Of a stretch of 64,000 nucleotides of DNA, positions 57,380-64,000 are shown piece by piece. The notes below the pieces were generated by a model. The model searched no databases. It was not told the origin of the DNA and saw nothing but the letters and a program-made list of their open reading frames with translations. Every line of letters begins with the position of its first letter. Positions within the stretch are counted from its first letter, which is position 1. The position numbers and the translations under genes were made by a program. The DNA comes from CAVVUF01 sp963751425 (GTDB taxonomy: Bacteria > Chloroflexota > Anaerolineae > Anaerolineales > UBA4823), in contig CAVVUF010000001.1 in NCBI GenBank assembly GCA_963751425.1, forward strand, positions 806,001-870,000, given 5' to 3'.

Positions 57380-58221
57380 ATGGTCAAGATTGTCGCTGAC
57401 ACAGTGGCTTGTTTAACTCCGGAAGTAATCAACCTTTATCATATCCCCGTTGTTCCGCAAGTGATCAATTTTGGAAACGACAGCTACCTGGAAGGTGTTG
57501 ATATCGATATCGACACGTTCATGCAAAAGTTGCGTGCTTCCAAAGAGCTGCCCAAGACCGCCGCTCCACCTGTAGAATGTTTCATTAAAGTCTTCGAGGA
57601 GCTCGTCCCTTCTGGCGAACCAATTCTGTGTATTCATCCATCCTCGGAGGTGAGCGGGACTGTTCGTTCGGCATTTACAGCCGCGCAGGAATTTCCCTCT
57701 GCCGACATCCGCGTCATCGACACCCGTCTCGTCGGTTCCCCTATTGGAACCATCATTCAATTAGCGGCTGAGTGGGCCAAAGCGGGAGAGGATATCGATA
57801 CCATCATCTCGCGCATCAACGAAATGGCGCCTCGCTGCCGGATTTATTTCCTGGTGGATACCCTGGAATACTTGCAGCGCGGTGGGCGGATTGGCGGCGC
57901 TCAGGCACTCCTGGGCAGCCTGCTGCAGATCAAACCCATCTTAACTTTCGAGGACGGGCAAGTGAACCAGTTCGAAAAAAAAGGACGCACCGCCAGGCAC
58001 TGGCACGTTTGAAGGAATTGGTGATAAGCCAGTATCCCGCCCAAGGCGGCTACTTATCCGTGATGCACGCCGGCGTACCCGAACAGGGAATTGAGCTGGC
58101 GAAAGCCCTCGCTGAAGAGCTTGGGCTGTCACATGTGCCTGTGGTGAATGTCCCCCCTGCCATCGCCACCCACGGGGGTCCTGGCATCTTGGTAGCCGCG
58201 TTTTTCGTCGCTCCAAATTAA
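57380..58221 (+). CDS. degV: DegV-family fatty-acid-binding protein, one frameshift
   Basis: A 280-residue protein after adding one base. DegV/FakB proteins hold a fatty acid for a kinase. The first part has VKIVADTVACLTPE (the usual Ser is Ala here), SSEVSGTVRSAF and EYLQRGGRIGG. The second has GYLSVMHAGVPEQG and a C-terminal domain ending GPGILVAAFFV. The frame is lost in an A8 run at 57975-57982, where A9 would give FEKKRTHRQALARL. GGGAGGG precedes the ATG. No DAK-type kinase (FakA) is in the window. The frameshift is most likely a homopolymer error. Confidence 0.87.
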
Positions 58222-58260
58222 TCTATTCTCCTGATTTCGTAATTTCTTTCCAAACTTGGT

Positions 58261-59127
58261 TCACCCCGATTTCACCTGCTCGTAAGCGCAGGTTCTGACA
58301 ATGCGATCTTGCAACCAACGATACGGTCGTTCCACTTTGCCTTTGGCTTGGGGGGATAAGGCATAGATGACCTCCACGTTGAGTTGGCGAAGCACCTGTT
58401 TCCACTGGGGATCGACTTCATCAGTGCCAACCTGATGAGTGCGCCAGAAGCTGTCACGCTTTTGAACAAAGCGAAACACTCGTAGGTTATCCACATAGTA
58501 GCGAAATGGCAGTCCGTAGGTTTGCATGAGCACTTGTGCAGCCTGAATATGCGTCCAGGTGTTTTCCTCTTGCACCAAATCCGCATACAGGAGCATCCGA
58601 CTGTAATCGTCCAGGGAAGTGATCAAGGTCCACTTCTCTTCGGCGAAGGGTGACCACTTGTGGATCGATGCATCATGCTGGATCAGGTCTCCAATCGAAG
58701 CCGTCAGCACCTCTCGATCGTGCGCTTTGCCCTTCTTTTTGGGCAGATAACATCCCAGCGCCTTGGCTCGTTGGGTCACCGTGGTTGTCGACACCTTGAC
58801 CCCTTTCTTCTTCAGCCGGTCGACCATGGCCGAGTAGTTATAGTCATGAATTGGCAGCTCCTTATTGTCGATCAATTCCTTTTCTCGCAACAATTCCCCT
58901 TTGATTTGGTGCTCAGCCTCTTCGGAGATACGTCCCGGAGTGGAACGGTGATAATCCACGGAAAAGGCATCTGGTTCTTGGCGATAGATCTTCAGGAGAG
59001 CGAAAAAACGGGTTTTCCCAATCCCAAGCATTTCTTCAACGTCTGGTCGGGATAGATTTCCTTGGCAATATCCTTGAAACAGTACTTTGACTTGCTCTGC
59101 TGTGAAGCGCTTGTGAACTTGTGTCAT
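58261..59127 (-). pseudogene. 3'-truncated DDE/integrase-core transposase
   Basis: 288 residues remain. An N-terminal helix-turn-helix (FTAEQVKVLFQGYC, RPDVEEMLGIGKTRFFALL) is followed by the integrase core with the triad visible: Asp in LIQHDASIHKW, Asp in YYVDNLRVF and Glu in SPQAKGKVERPYRWLQ. The frame stops directly after RTCAYEQVKSG; intact relatives continue for well over 100 residues, from memory of the group. It is ISNCY/IS481-like. ATG at 59127 with AGAGGAT upstream is preferred to the longer frame at 59196. It is unlikely to be active in its present form. Confidence 0.75.
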
Positions 59128-59167
59128 GGTGATATCCTCTCGTTTTGGGCTTCTTTCTACCACGAGC

Positions 59168-59268
59168 GGTTCACTTTTCTGCTTGCAACCGTTCACTTTT
59201 TAAAGTTTGAAGCGGTTCACTTTTCAACCGCTATCGGTTCACTTTTGAACGTTGAATGGTTCACTTTT
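59168..59268 (-). repeat. Five iterons with 22-24 bp spacing at the IS end
   Basis: The 11-mer GGTTCACTTTT (one copy CGTTCACTTTT) starts at 59168, 59190, 59214, 59236 and 59258. The spacings are 22, 24, 22 and 22 bp, about two helical turns. Some copies are flanked by GCGGTT/AACCGC palindromes. They lie directly upstream of the transposase start and are probably transposase-binding sites. Confidence 0.85.
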
Positions 59269-59344
59269 CATGTTTGGTTTTAATCCTCGATAAAATCTGG
59301 ATAGTTAGGTAAAATATACGCCTATACAATTTTTGGAGAAATCT

Positions 59345-61060
59345 ATGAAACAACTCAAGTGGTGGCAAACCGCAGTCTTCTACCAGATCTACCCCCGCAG
59401 CTTCGCAGACGGGAATGGAGATGGCATCGGCGATTTTATAGGCATGGCTGAGAAGCTTGACTATCTTAAAGATTTAGGGGTCGATGCTATGTGGCTCTCC
59501 CCTCATTTCAAAAGTCCACAGTTCGATTTCGGGTATGACATCTCAGATTACATGGATGTAGCCACTGAATATGGAAATTTGGACGACTTTAAAGTTTTTC
59601 TCAATGGCGCTCACCAGCGTGGGCTGCGTGTGATCCTTGACCTGGTTCTCAACCATACCTCCCATGAGCATCCCTGGTTCGCCGAATCTCGTTCCAGCCG
59701 TGATAATCCCAAGCGCGATTGGTACATTTGGCGTGATGGAAAGGATGGCGCTCCACCGAATAACTGGCAGTCCTGTTTTGACGGCTCTGCCTGGGAATTA
59801 GACCCTCAGACCGGCCAGTATTACTACCATTACTTCTTGAAGCAGCAGCCCGACCTGAATTGGCGCAACCCTGAAGTGAAGCAGGCCATGTGGCAGGCTA
59901 TCCGCTTCTGGTTGGAGTTGGGCGTGGATGGATTTCGCCTGGATGCGATCGGGACGATCTTCGAAGATCCTGCCATGCCCGATAATTCCGTCGGCATGTC
60001 TATGGTGGACCTGGGTCGCATGTATTTCGCTGCCCAAACAGAAGAAGAAAAAGAAAAATTATGGCCTTTGTTTGAGGATTTATTTAAATACCAGGTCGAG
60101 CAGCCTGGTATGCATGCCCTGATGCAGGAGCTGCGCAGTGTGATCGATGAATATGACGGCGACCGGGTCCTGGTCGGCGAGAATGATCTGCTCGAATATC
60201 ATGGCAATGGTCACAACGAGCTGCACATGGTTTTCAACTTCCCGCTTTTGCGCACCAGCCAGATCACTCCCGCCTGGGTTCGCAAAAACCAAAGGCAGCG
60301 TCTTGCGAAGCTCCACAAAATTTCCCCCGACGCCTGGCCCTGCAATACCCTGGGGAATCATGACGGTCCTCGCATGTATAACAACTTTGGGGATGGTAAG
60401 CACGATGCTGAGCTGGCGCGCCTGAATCTTGCGCTCCTGCTCACCCTGCGCGGCACACCTTTCCTGTACAATGGCGAGGAAATTGCCATGACCGATTACA
60501 TGTTGGGAGACATCAGCTTGTTTCGTGATACCCCCGCCATCTGGCAGTATAACGCCATGGTCAAAGAGCTCGGTATGCCGGAAGAATTGGCTTTACAGGA
60601 AGCGGCCAGGGGCTCTCGTGATAAGAACCGCACCCCCATGCAGTGGCGCAACGCCCCCAATGCCGGCTTTAGCCCAAAAGGGGTCACCACCTGGCTCCCC
60701 GTAAATCCCAATTATGCGCAGGGGATCAATGCGGAAGAACAAGCATCCAACCCCTCTTCTCTGCTTAATTTCTACAAGACCATGCTGCGCTTCCGAAAAG
60801 CGACCCCTGCTCTGATCGAAGGCGATTATCAACTTTTGAAGCCCAGGTCCAGGAATTACCTGGCATTCCTCCGTAAAGGTCAGAAGCAAACCTGCCTGGT
60901 AGTGCTGAATTATTCAGGCAAAGCTTTAAAGATCGATCTTCGCGAAGCGGGCGGTAAATCCAAAGTCCTCTTCTCAAACCTGGACCGTGAAGGGAAGTCG
61001 GACGCTCTCGACAAGCTTGGCCTCCTTCCTTACGAAATATATATTGCGGAAGTTCGCTGA
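59345..61060 (+). CDS. GH13 alpha-glucosidase / oligo-1,6-glucosidase
   Basis: A 571-residue retaining enzyme that splits terminal alpha-glucosidic bonds. Conserved regions: VFYQIYPRSFADGNGDG, DLVLNHTS, GVDGFRLDAIG with nucleophile Asp200, VGENDLL with acid Glu279, and TLGNHDGPR with Asp340. The DGFRLDAIG plus GDG calcium-type loop fits the GH13 subfamilies with alpha-glucosidase or sucrose/isomaltose specificity. No signal peptide, so cytosolic. ATG at 59345 has GGAG six bases before it; a TTG at 59333 would begin upstream of the site. It is a single-gene unit between the IS end and a terminator. Confidence 0.94.
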   Translation: MKQLKWWQTAVFYQIYPRSFADGNGDGIGDFIGMAEKLDYLKDLGVDAMWLSPHFKSPQFDFGYDISDYMDVATEYGNLDDFKVFLNGAHQRGLRVILDLVLNHTSHEHPWFAESRSSRDNPKRDWYIWRDGKDGAPPNNWQSCFDGSAWELDPQTGQYYYHYFLKQQPDLNWRNPEVKQAMWQAIRFWLELGVDGFRLDAIGTIFEDPAMPDNSVGMSMVDLGRMYFAAQTEEEKEKLWPLFEDLFKYQVEQPGMHALMQELRSVIDEYDGDRVLVGENDLLEYHGNGHNELHMVFNFPLLRTSQITPAWVRKNQRQRLAKLHKISPDAWPCNTLGNHDGPRMYNNFGDGKHDAELARLNLALLLTLRGTPFLYNGEEIAMTDYMLGDISLFRDTPAIWQYNAMVKELGMPEELALQEAARGSRDKNRTPMQWRNAPNAGFSPKGVTTWLPVNPNYAQGINAEEQASNPSSLLNFYKTMLRFRKATPALIEGDYQLLKPRSRNYLAFLRKGQKQTCLVVLNYSGKALKIDLREAGGKSKVLFSNLDREGKSDALDKLGLLPYEIYIAEVR

Positions 61061-61080
61061 CTTGTTTCGGATCAATTAGC

Positions 61081-61117
61081 AGCAGTGGGAGCCTGGAAAA
61101 GCTCCCACTGCTTTTAT
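61081..61117 (+). terminator. Rho-independent terminator after the GH13 gene
   Basis: A perfect 12-bp GC-rich stem (61081-61092 with 61101-61112), an 8-base loop, and TTTTATT after it. Confidence 0.9.
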
Positions 61118-61143
61118 TATTCCCATTGAAAATATGTTAGACT

Positions 61144-61162
61144 TATAATGAGTATCGTTATC
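61144..61162. promoter_or_regulatory. Fur-box-like operator over a -10 box, upstream of fdhD
   Basis: The 19-mer starting TATAATGAGTATC matches the classical Fur box (GATAATGATAATCATTATC) at 15 of 19 positions. Its first six bases form a perfect -10 box. It lies 114 bases before the fdhD ATG. It suggests iron or another Fur-family metal control; the match is by eye. Confidence 0.45.
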
Positions 61163-61275
61163 GAATTCACTCAAGTTGCTTCTTGTCTAGTATGTTGTCA
61201 TGATCATTTGTTTTTCAGCAGACTTATCCTTGAAACACGAGCAAATTCTACCGGTAGATCGTTGGAGTCAATCCT

Positions 61276-62103
61276 ATGAGCGCTGGCATTCTCCCCTCCA
61301 AGTATATTCAAGTAACCCCTGACCGCTGGGAAACCGTCCAAAGCGTCTCGATCATCGAGAGCCCTGTCTCTCTGACGGTGAACGGTGAAACTTGGCTGAC
61401 CTTTATGTGTACCCCGGTTGACCTGGAAGCCCTTGCGGCTGGTTTCCTGTTCAATGAAGGGCTGATCGAGAGTCATGCAGAGATAGCTGATATTCGGGTT
61501 TGCCCAGAAGAAGAGAATATCGATGTTTGGCTCAATCGAAGTATTCAGAAACCTGACCTTTGGAGGCGTACCTCCGGCTGCACAGGGGGATTGACAAGTC
61601 AAGCAAATGCGCCCACAGGCACAAGCACCAAGTTTTCATTGACCAACGGTTGGGGCATTTCTTCCGACCAGGTCAACCGCCTGGTCGGGCAGCTTTATCA
61701 GGAACAGCTTCTTTATCAGCAGTCCGGGGGCGTTCATACATCTGTATTAAGTGATGGAGAGAAATTGATCCTGATTGCAGAAGATGTTGGCAGGCATAAT
61801 ACACTGGACAAATTAGCCGGAAAAATACTGCTACAAGATCCATCCTTACCGCACCGCATCATCCTGACAACGGGGCGTCTCAGCTCAGAGATGCTGCAGA
61901 AAACCTCCCGGATGGGAGCCTCCATCATCATATCGCGCACTGCCCCTACGACACTCTCCATCCAATTAGCTGAGCAGTGGGGCATCACACTGATCGGGTA
62001 TGCCCGGCGTGATCGGTTCAACATCTATACACACCCACACCGGGTCTTGCCATCCCTCAAGTCATCTGCTGAAGAGGTGAGTTATGCCCAGACAAACCTA
62101 TAA
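61276..62103 (+). CDS. fdhD: Formate dehydrogenase accessory sulfurtransferase FdhD
   Basis: A 275-residue protein that delivers sulfur to the molybdenum or tungsten cofactor of formate dehydrogenases. Typical segments: MCTPVDLEALAAGFLFNEGLI, VSxTSGCTGG-type loop with Cys102 in RTSGCTGG, GVHTSVLSDGEKLILIAEDVGRHNTLDKLAG and TGRLSSEMLQKTSRMG. The usual E. coli-type CxxC loop is reduced to one Cys, as in some other members. GGAG precedes the ATG. It overlaps the nuoEF-like gene by 20 bases and so is part of the formate dehydrogenase operon. Confidence 0.94.
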   Translation: MSAGILPSKYIQVTPDRWETVQSVSIIESPVSLTVNGETWLTFMCTPVDLEALAAGFLFNEGLIESHAEIADIRVCPEEENIDVWLNRSIQKPDLWRRTSGCTGGLTSQANAPTGTSTKFSLTNGWGISSDQVNRLVGQLYQEQLLYQQSGGVHTSVLSDGEKLILIAEDVGRHNTLDKLAGKILLQDPSLPHRIILTTGRLSSEMLQKTSRMGASIIISRTAPTTLSIQLAEQWGITLIGYARRDRFNIYTHPHRVLPSLKSSAEEVSYAQTNL

Positions 62104-63842
62104 ACCGGTCGACCCTCAAATCCTGTCCCTGGTTGAGGAGTATGCATCCTCCTCCGAAGCCGTGCTGGAGGTATTAACAGATCTGCAGGAACAGCGCGGC
62201 CAGCTCACCCCCGCGGCAATTGCCGAGGTAGCCCGTGCGCTCCAAATTCCGGTTGAGAAGGCTTACGGAATTGCATCTTTCTACTCAATGCTCCAAATCT
62301 CAGGCCAGGAACCGGCCAAAAAACACGTGGTGCGCGTCTGTGATGGCCCGGTTTGCTGGCTGTGTCAGGGGTTGAGTACCAAGCAAGCCGTCGAAACTGC
62401 GCTGGCAGACCGGAAAGACTGGCAGGTAGAGCGCACCAGCTGCCTTGGTTTATGCGACCGGGCTCCCTCCGCCCTGGTCGACGAAACCCAGGTTGGACCG
62501 CTTCACCCAGAAGACGCAGGCAAGCTTGCAGACGGCTTCTCAGGTCAGGCGCCTGATTACAGCCAACCATGTCCGGGTGAGTTAAGAGTCATGCTGTCAA
62601 TGGCAGGTAAAGTAGACCCCAACTCACTCAAGTCTGCCCTTGCCCACGGTGCTTACCAGGGTTTGCAAAAGGTTCTTGATCGCTCGAGCGAGTCTGTCCT
62701 TCATGAGGTAGAAGAATCCGGCCTGACGGGCCGCGGTGGCGCAGGTTTTCCCGTAGGGCGTAAGTGGCGCTTTGTCGCCCAAGCTTCCAGGACGCCCAAA
62801 TATATCATCTGTAATGCCGACAAATCAGAGCCGTTGATCTTCAAAGACCGTGTTCTGATCGACACCAACCCTCACCAGCTTCTCGAAGGCATGGCCATCG
62901 CTGGTTATGCCACAGGCGCCCAAGCAGGTTATATTTATATTCGGGGTGAATATGCCTCCCAGGCCAGGCGTTTGGAGCTGGCCATCGCCCAGGCTGAGAG
63001 AGCTGGTTGGTTGGGGAATCATATCCAGGGGACTGATTTTTCCTTCCACATTCATGTTCACCGCGGCGCAGGCGCCTATATCTGCGGCGAAGAGACCGCC
63101 TTGATCGAATCGCTGGAGGGAAAACGCGGGGAACCGCGCAATCGCCCGCCCTATCCTCCTACAGCCGGCTACCATGGACTCCCAACGCTTGTCAATAATG
63201 TTGAGTCTTATAACGCCGTACCCGCTATTCTACTAAATGGTGCTCCTTGGTATCGCTCCTTGAGCACTTACCCTACACCCGGAACCAAGCTCTATATGCT
63301 CTTGGGACATGTCAACCAGCCTGGACTTTTTGAAGCTCCTTTTGGCCTGACCTTGCGCCAGGTGATTGAGCAGTTCGGTGGAGGCATGCTCCCCGGCTCT
63401 GCGTTCAACCTGGCTCTGACCGGCGGTGCAGCCGGGACAATTGTCTCCTCTTCCTTGCTCGACACGCCAGTCGATTATGCTTCTGCCTCCAAAGGCATCT
63501 CTCTGGGTGCCGGCGCCTTCTTGGTCTGTGACCAGCGTGTCTCTCCGGTTAACCTGTTGCGTGAGCTCCTGCACTTTTTTACTGTGGAGTCTTGCGGAAA
63601 GTGCACCCCCTGCCGCCTCGGAACCTACCGTTCCTTGGAAATCCTGGACACAGCTGGTTGCCGGACAAGGTGGACCGGGTGATATCAATGAATTATTAAC
63701 CCTGGCTGAAGTAATGCAAAGCGCTTCATTTTGCGGGTTAGGACAATCCGTAGCTGTTCCAGTTAAGTCTGCTATCAATAATTTCCGGCCAGCTTTTGAG
63801 GCTGCCTTAAGTGCTAACCAGCTCAACAGGAAAAATCCATGA
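62084..63842 (+). CDS. NuoE-NuoF fusion, NADH-binding subunit of a formate dehydrogenase or hydrogenase, one frameshift
   Basis: About 585 residues after removing one base. Residues 1-160 are a NuoE-like 2Fe-2S domain with Cys in VCDGPVCWLC and SCLGLCDRAP. The rest is NuoF: GRGGAGFPVGRKW (FMN), GAYICGEETALIESLEGKRG (NADH), CGKCTPCRLGT with the later CGLG (4Fe-4S). It takes electrons from the partner subunit to NAD+, or the reverse. The first frame ends at 63682 and the second carries LVAGQGGPGDINELL. An extra base near 63648-63651 (ACACA) is the likely cause. The next gene starts in its stop codon. Confidence 0.88.
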
Positions 63843-64000
63843 CTATAAAACTCACCATCAATTCACAAGAAATTTTTGCCGAAGAAGGTCAAACCGTCCT
63901 GGAGGCTGCTCTGCAGCATGGGATCACGATTCCAACCCTTTGTTATCACAAGGATTTGTCACCGGTGGGATCATGCCGTTTGTGCCTGGTTGAGGTAGAA
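63839..64000 (+). CDS. N terminus of FdhA/NuoG-type molybdopterin subunit, cut by window end
   Basis: Only 54 residues are present. IKLTINSQEIFAEEGQTVLE is the usual start of a 2Fe-2S ferredoxin domain, and CYHKDLSPVGSCRLCLVEVE gives its Cys pattern (C-x10-C-x2-C). With fdhD and the NuoEF fusion directly upstream, a NAD-linked formate dehydrogenase alpha subunit is the best guess. NuoG or an iron-only hydrogenase large subunit start in the same way. ATG overlaps the preceding stop. Confidence 0.75.
   Translation, partial: MTIKLTINSQEIFAEEGQTVLEAALQHGITIPTLCYHKDLSPVGSCRLCLVEVE

Larger units (their letters stand above)
58222..59270 (-). mobile_element. Truncated insertion sequence remnant
   Basis: It contains a DDE transposase gene cut at its 3' end and an upstream end with five iterons (59168-59268). 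The outer end is likely near 59270, where the minus strand starts TGAAAAGTGAACC. No matching inverted end is found on the other side, where the element meets the end of degV within 40 bases. So the right end is lost. Confidence 0.6.

Noticed and set aside
58223..58405. Alternative frame as the missing transposase C terminus
   Set aside because: It overlaps the catalytic region in another frame and has no integrase motifs. The element meets degV within 40 bases, so truncation is the simpler reading.
59168..59268. Possible short CRISPR-like array
   Set aside because: The repeats are 11 bases with about 11-base gaps and sit at a transposase end. No cas genes and no true spacers are seen.
52..64000. 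Prophage, plasmid or toxin-antitoxin system
   Set aside because: I saw no integrase of the tyrosine/serine type, phage structural genes, replication initiators, or paired small toxin and antitoxin genes.

Overview
The window looks like a chromosome segment of an anaerobic, sugar-degrading bacterium. A member of the Chloroflexota class Anaerolineae is my best guess, inferred from gene content and the lack of operon orders typical of Firmicutes or Proteobacteria; there is no rRNA or marker tree here to prove it. Base composition is close to 50% GC, coding density is high, no gene-free stretch exceeds 300 bases, and I see no CRISPR array, prophage or rRNA. One tRNA gene and one decayed insertion sequence are present.

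Layout. 1-6.3 kb: a K+-independent H+-pumping pyrophosphatase and a giant TPR/helix-hairpin-helix protein with about two dozen Trp-Leu motifs. 6.3-10.5 kb: nucleoside diphosphate kinase, the B12-radical SAM/DUF2344 pair, a PrsW-type membrane protease and tRNA-Arg(CCG). 10.6-14.8 kb (minus strand): a small carbohydrate operon (putative glycosidase, Gfo/Idh/MocA oxidoreductase, CE7 esterase). 14.9-18.7 kb: an error-prone-type DnaE and a methyltransferase. 18.8-33.7 kb: a long co-directional run with an oxidoreductase, a tungsten-type aldehyde:ferredoxin oxidoreductase, glycerol kinase, a very large membrane diguanylate cyclase, a GlpA-GlpB fusion, GlpC and an SPFH protein, closed by a strong terminator. 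33.7-43.9 kb: GPH sugar symporter, lipoprotein, ADP-ribosylglycohydrolase, CorA, PIG-L deacetylase, MFS transporter, GNAT-like protein, PH/SHOCT membrane protein and creatininase-like amidohydrolase. 43.9-50 kb: C45 acyltransferase/peptidase, a second GPH symporter, GH29 fucosidase, DUF3592, GNAT and DDAH-like genes. 50-57.3 kb: a tightly overlapped run of DinB-like protein, GH38 alpha-mannosidase, secreted peptidase, ABC ATPase and permease, then a small Cys-rich protein. 57.4-61 kb: DegV, an IS remnant with five 22-bp-spaced iterons, and a GH13 glucosidase. 61.1-64 kb: a Fur-box-like site, fdhD, a NuoE-NuoF fusion and the start of a formate dehydrogenase/NuoG-type subunit that runs off the window.

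How it fits together. The cell takes up and trims plant- or host-type glycans (mannosidase, fucosidase, acetyl esterase, glucosidase, cation-sugar symporters). It channels glycerol through GlpK and a membrane Glp dehydrogenase. It probably handles electrons through ferredoxin-type enzymes (AOR, NuoEF/formate dehydrogenase) and a pyrophosphate-driven proton pump, which suits an energy-limited anaerobe.

Caution. Nine otherwise intact genes (dnaE, glpK, the diguanylate cyclase, glpAB, glpC, corA, the DUF3592 gene, degV and nuoEF) each need exactly one single-base correction to read through. Both signs of error occur, many in short homopolymers. I read this mainly as sequence error in a draft or metagenomic assembly and annotate these as single genes across the break. 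Coordinates of starts were chosen by Shine-Dalgarno position and family N-termini.
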